Shown: piece after piece, positions 1 through 7,795 of the stretch
How positions within the stretch are numbered: position 1 is the first letter of the stretch
How the letters are laid out: every line of letters starts with the position of its first letter
Source: Ktedonobacter racemifer DSM 44963
GTDB taxonomy: Bacteria; Chloroflexota; Ktedonobacteria; Ktedonobacterales; Ktedonobacteraceae
Assembly (NCBI RefSeq): GCF_000178855.1
Contig: NZ_ADVG01000001.1
Coordinates: forward strand, 2,207,481-2,271,480
Direction of reading: 5' to 3'
Length of the DNA stretch: 64,000 bases
Translations under genes and position numbers: made by a program
Notes under the pieces: model-generated
Seen by the model: the letters and a program-made list of their open reading frames with translations, nothing else
What the model was told of the DNA's origin: nothing
Databases searched by the model: none

Positions 1-1
1 C

Positions 2-646
2 CTACGCACACATGACGCGACTTCACTCACACAAGAGCAGCTTGAGCAAGCGTTACCAGCCTTCCTCGGAGAGCAGATGCAGCAGCCTCCTCGCTATTCC
101 GCGATCAAAATTCAGGGACAGCCAGCCTATAAGCTGGCACGTGCCGGAAGTGAGATCGAGCTGGCACCTCGCCCCATTACGATCTCGCAACTGGAGATCC
201 TGGCCTGGGAGCCTCCACGCCTGACGCTGGTGGTGGCGTGTAGCAAGGGTACGTATATTCGCTCGCTTGCTTATGATCTGGGTGAACATGTAGGAACAGG
301 CGCACACCTGGGAGGGCTGATCCGCACACGCAGTGGCCCCTTTGCCCTCGCTGAGAGCATTACCCTCGACCAATTAGAGAGCGCCATTGCAGACGAAAGC
401 GTCACACAATATCTCTTTCCAGCCGACGCCGCTCTTCGCCAGTATCCCGCGCTTACCCTGAGTACCGAACAGGTCACCCAGGTTCTGCATGGTAATCCCA
501 TTAGGACATCTGTCCAGGCCCCACAACCCGCTTCCACGCTGGCGCGTATATATAGCGAAGAGGGTCAATTTCTGGCGATTGCGCAATGGGACGACCAGCG
601 CCAGTATTGGCATCCTAAAAAGGTCTTTGCCACCAGCACGCACTAG
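2..646 (+). CDS. truB: tRNA pseudouridine synthase B, C-terminal part (5' end outside window)
   Basis: TruB converts uridine 55 of the tRNA T-loop to pseudouridine in the cytoplasm. The open frame enters from the left edge, so the catalytic aspartate region is missing here; about 214 residues remain. The family signature QPPRYSAIKIQGQPAYKLAR lies at about residues 27-46 of the visible part, followed by the SKGTYIRSLAYDLG segment and the LRRTRSG-like stretch LIRTRSGPF. The C-terminal part resembles the PUA-like tail of the family. The next gene is ribF, a common bacterial neighbour of truB. Identification is firm; only the start is unknown. Confidence 0.93.
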   Translation, partial: LRTHDATSLTQEQLEQALPAFLGEQMQQPPRYSAIKIQGQPAYKLARAGSEIELAPRPITISQLEILAWEPPRLTLVVACSKGTYIRSLAYDLGEHVGTGAHLGGLIRTRSGPFALAESITLDQLESAIADESVTQYLFPADAALRQYPALTLSTEQVTQVLHGNPIRTSVQAPQPASTLARIYSEEGQFLAIAQWDDQRQYWHPKKVFATSTH

Positions 647-672
647 GTGTACCCCCTGTAATTACCTGGGGG

Positions 673-717
673 CTACGAAAAAGGCGCCCAGCCTCGTAAG
701 GAGCGTATTTTTCGTAG
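673..717. repeat. Inverted repeat between truB and ribF
   Basis: CTACGAAAAA (673-682) and its exact reverse complement TTTTTCGTAG (708-717) flank 25 bases. Just upstream, CCCCC and GGGGG form a second small stem behind the truB stop. The T-rich right arm makes a terminator for truB plausible, but its Ts lie inside the stem, so the role is uncertain. Confidence 0.35.
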
Positions 718-852
718 ACACAATGTAGGCGCAATGGCTAATATTATTGCTGATAAAAATGGGCTGTGGTACTATAGTTATACTATGCATCAAAGGCAGA
801 TGCATGCCTATACGCAATTCTCAGAAATACTCTCACATACACACATACATCT

Positions 853-1818
853 ATGAACTACACAACAACACTCACTAATTCAGAGCCGATTGTCGTGACC
901 ATCGGCAACTTTGATGGCATACATCGTGGACACCGGCACCTGTTGCAGAGGCTACATTCGCTCGCCGAACAGCTTCACAGCAAACCAGTGCTCGTGACCT
1001 TTACGCCACATGTCCTTATGGTCCTGCGGCCAGATATTTATGTCCAATACTTGACGACCCTGGAAGAAAAACTGCAAATCGCGCACCAGACTGGATATAT
1101 TCAGGATACTATCGTTATCAATTTTACCCCTGAGGTGGCGGCTTTAAGCGCGGAAGACTTTATGGATCAGCTCTGCCAGCGCTTTCAGATTCGTGGTATG
1201 GTCGTCGGCTCCAACTTTAGCCTCGGACATAATCGGACAGGAAACGTCGCTTTCCTGCAAGCCTATGGGCAACGCCATGGCATTGAGGTTCAGTCGGTCG
1301 CCCTGGAAGAGGCGGGACAGGAGCGCATTAGTAGCACACGCATTCGTACGCTAGTAAGCGAGGGTCAGGTCGAGGAGGCCAACCGGCTCCTCGGGCACCC
1401 GGTACAGGTGGGCGGCATCGTTGTCCATGGCGATCAGCGTGGGCGCGTCCTTGGTTTCCCGACAGCAAACGTCCGTCCTGATCCCCATAAGCTCTTGCCC
1501 GCCAATGGGGTCTACGCGGCGCGTGTGTTTATATCCAAGCAAGAAGGCCCAGAAAGTGACGGGCAGGCAATTTCCCCCGTTTATAACGGTGTAGTCAATA
1601 TTGGCATTCGTCCAACGTTTAATGGTAAAGAGCGTCTTGTTGAAGCGCATCTACTCGATGCTAAGCTTGATTTATACGACGCCTATATTGTGATAGAATT
1701 TATTGCCCGCTTGCGTGGTGAGCAGCGCTTTCCCGGAATTGAAGCCTTAAAGGCACAGATTGAAGCTGATAGCCAGCAAGCGCGACACATTTTAACTCTC
1801 AGGAGTGTGAGCAATTGA
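853..1818 (+). CDS. ribF: Bifunctional riboflavin kinase / FAD synthetase
   Basis: RibF phosphorylates riboflavin to FMN and adenylates FMN to FAD. The 321-residue length is typical. The N-terminal adenylyltransferase domain shows TIGNFDGIHRGH (residues 16-27, with the HxGH nucleotidyltransferase motif) and SSTRIR near residue 160. The C-terminal kinase domain shows LGFPTAN (about 200-206), NIGIRPTF and the late VEFIARLRGEQRF-like segment. The ATG at 853 lacks a clear ribosome-binding site, but the domain begins 13 residues later, so it is the sensible start. Its TGA overlaps the TTG start of the next gene by 4 bases, which suggests translational coupling. Confidence 0.95.
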   Translation: MNYTTTLTNSEPIVVTIGNFDGIHRGHRHLLQRLHSLAEQLHSKPVLVTFTPHVLMVLRPDIYVQYLTTLEEKLQIAHQTGYIQDTIVINFTPEVAALSAEDFMDQLCQRFQIRGMVVGSNFSLGHNRTGNVAFLQAYGQRHGIEVQSVALEEAGQERISSTRIRTLVSEGQVEEANRLLGHPVQVGGIVVHGDQRGRVLGFPTANVRPDPHKLLPANGVYAARVFISKQEGPESDGQAISPVYNGVVNIGIRPTFNGKERLVEAHLLDAKLDLYDAYIVIEFIARLRGEQRFPGIEALKAQIEADSQQARHILTLRSVSN

Positions 1819-2687
1819 AAGCTCGCCAGAACCCGCTGAATAAATTTGAATCGTTCATGCAGCGCATGATTGAGCGCCCGTTCGCTCGCCTCTTTCCGTC
1901 TCGCCTCGAGCCGGTAGAGTTACAGCGCCATCTTGAGCGAGCCATGGAAGACAATACCCTCCTTCAGGGCGAGGGACGACGCCTTGCGCCCAACGTCTAT
2001 GACATTTACCTGAGCATCAAAGATCATCAACAGTTTACACCCACCCAGGCAATGCTGGTCCGCGATTGGCAGAACCACCTGGTGGAGTTTGCACGTCATC
2101 GCCGCTATACCCTGCGTACCATGCCAGTGATTCGCCTACATGCCGCAAGCGACCTGGGTGTCAGCGAGGTACGCATCGAGACCGAGACTGCTGATGGACA
2201 GGCCGGTGGCGCAATGGCCACCCAGGCTCTGAGCGCGGAACAACTCGCACAAATCCGTGCCGCTCTTCCCCAGGGGCAACAGTTGCCCGGCATTTCGTCC
2301 GCGCCATCCAACCCACCCGCCTCGGGAAGTAATCCAAATTTCCCTCAGCAGCCTTCTGCATCGCCCGTGCCACAGGTAGCCCAGCCGCCTATGCCACAGG
2401 CCTGGCTCACAATCCGACTACCGCAGGCCAATCAGCAGATCTATCGCATCGAAAAGCCAATCGTCAACATTGGTCGCCAGCTAAGTAACGATATTATTGT
2501 TGAAGATAAACGCGTCTCGCGCTACCATGCCCAGATCAAGTTCCAGAGTGGCCATTTTTCGATCTTTGATCTCGGCAGCACCAATGGCATTACTATTAAT
2601 GGGACCCCGCATATGCGGCAACATATGCTGCGCAATGGTGATTACTTTACCATTGGTAGCTACGACTTTTACTTTGAGAGAAGGTGA
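1815..2687 (+). CDS. FhaA-like protein: DUF3662 domain plus FHA domain
   Basis: A cytoplasmic phosphothreonine-reading adaptor. Residues about 1-120 match the FhaA N-terminal (DUF3662) domain, with FARLFPSRLEPVELQRHLER near the start. A Pro/Gln/Ser-rich linker follows at about 145-197. The last 90 residues are an FHA domain with the hallmark GRQLSNDI, SRYHAQI and GSTNG motifs. The start is TTG at 1815 in the overlap TTGA with ribF; AGGAG lies 10 bases upstream. The next FHA gene overlaps it by GTGA. In Actinobacteria FhaA partners with peptidoglycan machinery downstream of Ser/Thr kinases. No kinase or phosphatase gene is in this window, so that role is inferred from family and context. Confidence 0.9.
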   Translation: MKARQNPLNKFESFMQRMIERPFARLFPSRLEPVELQRHLERAMEDNTLLQGEGRRLAPNVYDIYLSIKDHQQFTPTQAMLVRDWQNHLVEFARHRRYTLRTMPVIRLHAASDLGVSEVRIETETADGQAGGAMATQALSAEQLAQIRAALPQGQQLPGISSAPSNPPASGSNPNFPQQPSASPVPQVAQPPMPQAWLTIRLPQANQQIYRIEKPIVNIGRQLSNDIIVEDKRVSRYHAQIKFQSGHFSIFDLGSTNGITINGTPHMRQHMLRNGDYFTIGSYDFYFERR

Positions 2688-3148
2688 GCCTCGGCCCCAT
2701 GCCATTACAAATTGATTCATTTTTATTCATCTTACGTATTCTCCTGGTCATCCTGCTGTACCTCTTCTTGATGCAGGTTGTCCTGGCCATTACACGCGAC
2801 CTGCGCAAATCAGCCACCGGTGAAGATGGCGGTGCTGCTCGCGCCAAAACCATTGGGCATCTTGTGGTCGTCAATAGCGGCCCTAGCAACCTGATGCCGG
2901 GTACGCGCTTTGCCCTGGAGCCACAGACCACGATTGGTCGTGGCCCAACCAATACCATTCAGATCTCGGATCCAGTTGTCTCCGCGGAACATAGCCGCGT
3001 CTGGTTCCGTAACGGCTCCTGGTACGTCCAGGACGCTGGTAGCTCCAATGGTACCTACGTCAATAACCAACCTGCCCGTGAAGCTCTTCCTGCCCGAGCG
3101 GGCGATATTGTGAGCGTTGGTTATATTCAATTCAAACTCACCCAGTAA
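2684..3148 (+). CDS. FhaB-like membrane-anchored FHA protein
   Basis: A 154-residue protein with one N-terminal transmembrane helix (about residues 9-31, FLFILRILLVILLYLFLM) and a C-terminal FHA domain (about 62-152). The domain shows TTIGRGPTNTI, SAEHSRVW and GSSNGTYVNN, the phosphothreonine-binding loops. This layout matches actinobacterial FhaB/FipA. The start is GTG 2684, overlapping the fhaA-like stop; ATG 2699 is an alternative that would keep the helix. With the preceding FHA gene and the SEDS gene behind it, it probably links phosphorylation signals to cell-wall synthesis at the membrane. Confidence 0.88.
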   Translation: MSLGPMPLQIDSFLFILRILLVILLYLFLMQVVLAITRDLRKSATGEDGGAARAKTIGHLVVVNSGPSNLMPGTRFALEPQTTIGRGPTNTIQISDPVVSAEHSRVWFRNGSWYVQDAGSSNGTYVNNQPAREALPARAGDIVSVGYIQFKLTQ

Positions 3149-3202
3149 CCAACGAGCCGTACGACTGTAAATGCTTACAAGATAGAGAGGTGTTAATCGA
3201 GG

Positions 3203-4615
3203 ATGGCAAGCCAAGCACCCGGGACATTGTCACGCTACCGTTGGCGAGAATTAGGCCTGCTAATCATTCCCAGCTTGATCATTATCCTGGTAATGACTCA
3301 GCTACTTCTGGCCAACTCGCTCAAACAGGCCGCGCTTGATGCCAATGCTCCCTTTAGCACCAAAACACTCCCCCCACTTCAGGGGTTGATTCCAGTTCTG
3401 GGCCTGATCGCGGCCCTGCTGGGCGTGCACGCCGTGCTCAATATCTTCTTCCGCAAAGCCGACCAGGTTTTACTCCCTCTCGTTGGTCTCCTCAGCGGTA
3501 TCGGCGTGCTTTTTGCCACACGCATCGGACCCGATTTACCTACTCCTATTGAGACGCTGGGTTCCCGCCAATTACTCTGGGTAGTCATTGGTATGGGACT
3601 CTGTTGTATCGTGCTAGCAGTACTCCGCGATGTCACCTGGCTCGGACGCTACAAATATACCTGGGCATTCGTGAGCTTCGTCTTAGCACTCCCAGCCCTT
3701 TACAATGGTATCCGTAGCCATGGTGGTGGTCCTACACGTGATGCGCTGACGGTAGGCGGCACCGGCTTACAGCCCTCTGAACTCCTTAAGATCACCCTGG
3801 TGATTTTCTTCGCCGCCTATCTCAATGATAACCGCGATATCCTGGCCCAGGGCTACCTGCGCCTGGGGAAGCTACATCTACCCCCGCTACGTCAGCTCGG
3901 CCCCCTGCTGACAATGCTAGGCCTGGCCCTGCTCATCTTTTTGATCGCGAGCGACCTGGGGCTGGCCTTGCTGATCTATTGTACCTTTCTCTCGCTGATG
4001 TATCTCGCCACTGGACGCCTGACTTACGTGCTTTCAGCGCTTGGCGCCTTTATCATACTCGGCTTCGTGGGCTACATGCTCCTCAGCTATGTCCGTAACC
4101 GCTTCGCCGTTGTGGGCTTCGACGTCGTTAATTGGCAGCACTGGACCACGAAAGACAACACCTTCGCCGACAATGCGGGGTATCAGATCTTGCAGGGCCT
4201 GATTGGCCTCAGCAGCGGCGGGCTCTTTGGTGCGGGTATTGGCATGGGACATCCAGGCGGCTTTATTCCCGTCGTCGAATCCGACCTGATGTTTTCAGGG
4301 CTGGGAGAAGAGATTGGTCTGATGGGCCTCTTTGCCATTCTAGGCATCTACCTCCTGATCATTCATCGTGGGTATCGCATCGCCACGCAGGCCACCGATA
4401 CGTTCTCGCAACTCCTGGCAGCCGGCCTGACAACCATTTTTGCTGTCCAGACCCTGGTCATTATCGCCGGTAACTTAAAGCTCATGCCTCTGACCGGTAT
4501 CCCCCTCCCATTCTTAAGCCAGGGAGGTAGCTCGGTACTGGCGAACTACATCATTATTGGTATCCTCCTGCGCATCTCGCATAACACTGCACTTCAACGC
4601 AACGGAGGAATCTAA
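3203..4615 (+). CDS. SEDS-family peptidoglycan glycosyltransferase (FtsW/RodA/SpoVE type)
   Basis: A polytopic inner-membrane protein of 470 residues with about ten hydrophobic helices. SEDS proteins polymerise lipid II glycan strands together with a class B PBP. Visible family landmarks are ASDLGLALLI (the conserved DLG with the essential aspartate), GLIGLSSGGLFGAGIGMG, ESDLMFSGLGEEIG and the C-terminal LPLTGIPLPFLSQGGSS. The partner PBP gene is not next to it. It follows the two FHA genes by 54 bases and has a purine-rich GAGAGG element upstream of ATG 3203. The sequence alone does not decide between FtsW and RodA; actinobacterial context favours RodA. Confidence 0.92.
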   Translation: MASQAPGTLSRYRWRELGLLIIPSLIIILVMTQLLLANSLKQAALDANAPFSTKTLPPLQGLIPVLGLIAALLGVHAVLNIFFRKADQVLLPLVGLLSGIGVLFATRIGPDLPTPIETLGSRQLLWVVIGMGLCCIVLAVLRDVTWLGRYKYTWAFVSFVLALPALYNGIRSHGGGPTRDALTVGGTGLQPSELLKITLVIFFAAYLNDNRDILAQGYLRLGKLHLPPLRQLGPLLTMLGLALLIFLIASDLGLALLIYCTFLSLMYLATGRLTYVLSALGAFIILGFVGYMLLSYVRNRFAVVGFDVVNWQHWTTKDNTFADNAGYQILQGLIGLSSGGLFGAGIGMGHPGGFIPVVESDLMFSGLGEEIGLMGLFAILGIYLLIIHRGYRIATQATDTFSQLLAAGLTTIFAVQTLVIIAGNLKLMPLTGIPLPFLSQGGSSVLANYIIIGILLRISHNTALQRNGGI

Positions 4616-4643
4616 CACTACTAAACCTCGTACGCAGATTGCC

Positions 4644-4712
4644 TTGAGGCCCGTAGAGGGTGATCCTGGTTGACTGGCATAGTCAACCAGGATCACCCTC
4701 TACGGGCCTCAA
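4644..4712. repeat. Long perfect hairpin LIR-1
   Basis: A 32-bp arm (4644-4675) is the exact reverse complement of 4681-4712 around the 5-base loop GGCAT. It lies 28 bp behind the SEDS stop, before a gene on the same strand. There is no clean T-tract after it. It belongs to the family of long intergenic hairpins described in the findings. Confidence 0.9.
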
Positions 4713-4834
4713 AGTGTTTACGCAAACACGCTGCTTGTTTCTCGTTTCCCCTGGTGCTATACTGCCATTGTGGAGAGAAGCGTCTCCATCACACAATAAA
4801 CACATCCATATTTTCTCTGCGGGGCACACGTTTT

Positions 4835-5500
4835 ATGGGGCAATACCGGCAATGGCTTTATTATAGAGAAGCGAATCAGCAGTTGCAGGCGCAATTAAAA
4901 CAGCAAGAGCAAATCTTGCAGCAACTCGAAGAGCAGGCACACGCACTCGAGCAAGCGCTTGCAGAGCATCACGAGCCAATTTACACGAATCCGCTGGTGA
5001 AAGCGCTCTTGTCCGAGCATCAGCGCGAACAAGCGCTTGCTGTGATCGAGCAACAGGGCGAGACCGCCCCCCATGCACCCAGGACAGAAGAAGCACACGC
5101 GGTAACAGCCAGTGAGCAGGCCAGCGCCAGGTCCGAGGCCAGGAATGAAGAGGCCCCCGCGGCCAGGCAACCACTTCAACGTGCCCCTGATGCTCCCTCA
5201 GTCGCCATCTGGGACGGTCCCATCTCTCCAGTTCCTCCTGCTACTCCGGAGAAAACAGCGACCCCCAGTCAGCGCCCTGACGCCTCCAAAGCGTCGGCGA
5301 TCTTTGGCACCCCCGTAGAGGAGGCTAGCCAGAACCAGCCAGAACTCAACTCCACAGCGTCCGCTGAAGAGTCTGATGAACTCCTGGTCGATCAGCAGGC
5401 AGATCGGGTCAATCAGTCCATTCAGCGCTGGGCGAAGCGCTGGCACCGTGATACCTCATCAAAACCTGGTCAGGAGAGGAGGCTGGAAGGGCATGAATAA
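4835..5500 (+). CDS. Coiled-coil, low-complexity protein of unknown function
   Basis: I do not recognise this gene. From ATG 4835 it encodes 221 residues. The start MGQYRQWLYYREANQQ is followed by a strong Gln/Glu heptad-like coiled coil to about residue 45 (LQAQLKQQEQILQQLEEQ). A short conserved-looking segment YTNPLVKALLSEHQREQAL and a Pro/Ala/Ser-rich disordered tail come next. The end RWAKRWHRDTSSK is basic. The frame stays open upstream to 4670, but that part runs through hairpin LIR-1, so the internal ATG is preferred. The stop overlaps the next start by 8 bases. Its position behind FHA/SEDS genes suggests a cell-envelope or division scaffold; that is only an inference. Confidence 0.65.
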   Translation: MGQYRQWLYYREANQQLQAQLKQQEQILQQLEEQAHALEQALAEHHEPIYTNPLVKALLSEHQREQALAVIEQQGETAPHAPRTEEAHAVTASEQASARSEARNEEAPAARQPLQRAPDAPSVAIWDGPISPVPPATPEKTATPSQRPDASKASAIFGTPVEEASQNQPELNSTASAEESDELLVDQQADRVNQSIQRWAKRWHRDTSSKPGQERRLEGHE

Positions 5501-7031
5501 ACCCGATAGCAGGCTGGCAGCCGGCCAGGAGAAGCGTGAACACACACACGCCGAAATGGAACACATCGGCAAGCCAGTAGCCTTGCCTGAGGCCCTGGTG
5601 GCGCTCTTCGCGCACCTGGATCCCGCGCAGGTTGAGCAATTTACGCACTCCTACCAGCTCTGGACGCTCCAACAGCGCCAGGCCCTGGTACAGCAGGAGG
5701 TCGCCTGGCTCCAGCAACAAATCGCGGATAATGCATCGCTTACTGAGTCAGTACAGCCCTCTCCCATCGCGCTGGCAGCCCTTGCGCGCTTGCAAGCCAG
5801 TGGCGTCGAGAATCTGCATCTGCTGGATCAGATGCTTGATCGAGGCGACACCTGGCTCGACCATACCGCGCAACTTTTAGAGCGCTGTGAAAAGCTGGAC
5901 CTTATTCGCGGTGACTACACTCGCTGGTGCGAGAACGCCCTCGAAGGGGCCTATGACTGGCTCGACTCCATGAACGATGAAGAGGCCTCGCAGGATCTAC
6001 AGTCCTCCCAGGTTCTCCAGCCCGTCGCCCAGGAGGGAAATGACCTGGCGATTGTGCCTACTGCGGAAGAGCTTTTACAGAAGCTCATGAGCGATGACGA
6101 CAGTCTTGAAGAGCCGCAGCAGGCACACCAGGAGAGTATCGCTCCCGCGCCTGAACAAGCAGAGATGACCGAAACGACAACATCGCCTGTAGCGAGCGAT
6201 GAAATCACCTCTGCCCCGATACAGGAACAGCCTACAGTGGAGTCTCCTAGAGCAGAAATCCAGGCAACCAGGCGCACTACCCAGGAACTCCCCCCATTGG
6301 AGGAAGAGGAACCAACCCCTATTGAAGACATGCAGACGCTGCCACATGCCACTCAAGAGCACGCCATAGTGCAAGCGGAAGAGTCACTGGTAAACGAGCC
6401 AGAATTAGAGCTAGCCCTGGACGAGATCGATACTCGTCCCATGACTCCGGAGCCAGGCGAAAGCGCCGACCAGAATGAGCAGGTTCCTACAGAGACACCT
6501 GAGATGCATACGCCTTCGCCCAGCGAACAAGCAATAGAGGAGCAAGAGGTGACGGGGCTAGATGAAGAGGACACGATTGAACTGGTGCCACGTCGCAAAC
6601 CCCAGAAGAGCACATCCCCAGAAATCGCCAGCGCCGAACCAGGGGCTGAGGCGTCTCCACGAAAGCCTCAAGAAGATGAGGTCCTGGAAGAGGAAGAGGT
6701 ACAGGGCGAAGTTGAGTTGCCAGCACCGGTTGCTATCGAAGATGAGCCAACCATCCCCCTCCAGCCCAGGCATCTGCCCGACGCAGGCGCAGAAATGCAA
6801 CATAACGCGCCCACAGCCATGACAAACCATAGTCAACCTGAAGGGGCTAGAGAAGAGGCTGCCAGGATGGCCGAGGAGCCTGGTAAGCAAACCATACAGG
6901 AACATACGACAGATAGCGAAAATAAAAAAAATCCAGCGCCTGAAAAGCCTCAAGAAAAGGCTACGAGGACCAGTGAGAAGGGGTTACCAGTCCTCGTTCG
7001 GAAAGTGCTCAGGCAGATCTGGAATACGTAA
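5493..7031 (+). CDS. Long acidic, low-complexity protein of unknown function
   Basis: No family recognised. From ATG 5493 (preceded by AGGAGAGGAGG, a good ribosome-binding site) it encodes 512 residues. Residues about 25-165 look folded and helical, with LPEALVALFAHLDPAQVEQF and repeated Leu/Gln helices. From about 190 to 470 it is extremely Glu/Pro/Thr-rich and probably disordered. The last 20 residues turn basic and hydrophobic (GLPVLVRKVLRQIWNT), like an amphipathic membrane or partner-binding tail. It overlaps the coiled-coil gene by 8 bases, so the two are probably made together. Acidic linker plus basic end resembles divisome or segregation scaffolds in general shape only. Confidence 0.65.
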   Translation: MNKPDSRLAAGQEKREHTHAEMEHIGKPVALPEALVALFAHLDPAQVEQFTHSYQLWTLQQRQALVQQEVAWLQQQIADNASLTESVQPSPIALAALARLQASGVENLHLLDQMLDRGDTWLDHTAQLLERCEKLDLIRGDYTRWCENALEGAYDWLDSMNDEEASQDLQSSQVLQPVAQEGNDLAIVPTAEELLQKLMSDDDSLEEPQQAHQESIAPAPEQAEMTETTTSPVASDEITSAPIQEQPTVESPRAEIQATRRTTQELPPLEEEEPTPIEDMQTLPHATQEHAIVQAEESLVNEPELELALDEIDTRPMTPEPGESADQNEQVPTETPEMHTPSPSEQAIEEQEVTGLDEEDTIELVPRRKPQKSTSPEIASAEPGAEASPRKPQEDEVLEEEEVQGEVELPAPVAIEDEPTIPLQPRHLPDAGAEMQHNAPTAMTNHSQPEGAREEAARMAEEPGKQTIQEHTTDSENKKNPAPEKPQEKATRTSEKGLPVLVRKVLRQIWNT

Positions 7032-7063
7032 ACGCAGCCAGGGACAGGCCCTGGCACGACGTA

Positions 7064-7474
7064 TTAGTTCTTTAATGGACCAGACATGCCCGGCATCTGC
7101 ATTATTGGCGCGGTCGGCTGCATCTGTATAGGACCTGGACCAGAGCCAGCAGGTCCCTGGGGCGGCATCGTCGCACTGGGCGCCTGGGGAGGCTGAGGCG
7201 ACTGCGCCTGCTGCGCTTGCTGCTGTTCCAGCTCTTTGACTCGTTGGCGCAGTTTTTGGATCTGCTTGCGATCAGAGATGGCAGACCCCACGCTCGAAAG
7301 GTATAACAAGAGCGCACCGAGGATAAACGCACCCAGAATCAAAAGCCCTGCTGGCAGCGCTGGCGCTTGCCAGATCAAGACCTCGAGTTGCGTTGTATTA
7401 CTCAGGTTCTGGACCGCAACGAGCGTTATCACACCACCCGCAAGCACGATCATCACTAGTACAAGGTAGAACAC
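7064..7474 (-). CDS. LapA-like (DUF1049-type) membrane protein
   Basis: A 136-residue protein with two hydrophobic helices in the first 65 residues. The pattern VAVQNLSNTTQLEVLIW followed by [20 protein letters not shown] matches the LapA/DUF1049 layout. A short coiled coil (KLRQRVKELEQQQ) and a Pro/Gln/Met-rich tail follow. On the minus strand AAGGAGG sits just before GTG 7474, so I prefer this start to the ATG at 7543. It converges with the acidic-protein gene and diverges from mutS. LapA proteins in Gram-negatives assist envelope assembly; the role here is unknown. Confidence 0.7.
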   Translation of the reverse strand: MFYLVLVMIVLAGGVITLVAVQNLSNTTQLEVLIWQAPALPAGLLILGAFILGALLLYLSSVGSAISDRKQIQKLRQRVKELEQQQAQQAQSPQPPQAPSATMPPQGPAGSGPGPIQMQPTAPIMQMPGMSGPLKN

Positions 7475-7600
7475 GATGCCCTCCTTAATCAAATATATCA
7501 ATATTATAATCCAACTGGCGCGAGTTACAAGTGGTATAGCCATTATTAGCAGGAATTCCCAATTTCTCTTTCGCCCCTGCCTCGGCTCGCAAGCTCACCT

Positions 7601-7683
7601 AGGGTACAGAGTATGGTGGTAGATGATCTGGCTTTGACAGGTCATCTACCACCATACCCTGTACCCTTGAGCGCCGCAGGCGC
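7601..7683. repeat. Long hairpin LIR-2 with GC-rich companion
   Basis: Arms 7601-7630 and 7638-7667 pair over 30 bp with two A-C mismatches around the 7-base loop GCTTTGA. Directly after it, GCGCCGCAGGCGC (7671-7683) forms a second small stem. It sits between the divergent LapA-like gene and mutS, so it cannot be a transcription terminator for either. The 321-bp gap holds nothing else I can name. Confidence 0.88.
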
Positions 7684-7795
7684 GAAAGCTCCTCTCACGC
7701 AAGGGCACTGCATTTCCTACTCTTCTTCCACCAAATTGACGCATGCACAGAATAGAATTATACTGAGACACGTGATCACAGGAGGGAAAAAGCAA

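Noticed and set aside
7613..7795. Longer mutS start at 7613
   Set aside because: It would translate half of LIR-2; GTG 7796 has AGGAGGG and matches where the family starts.
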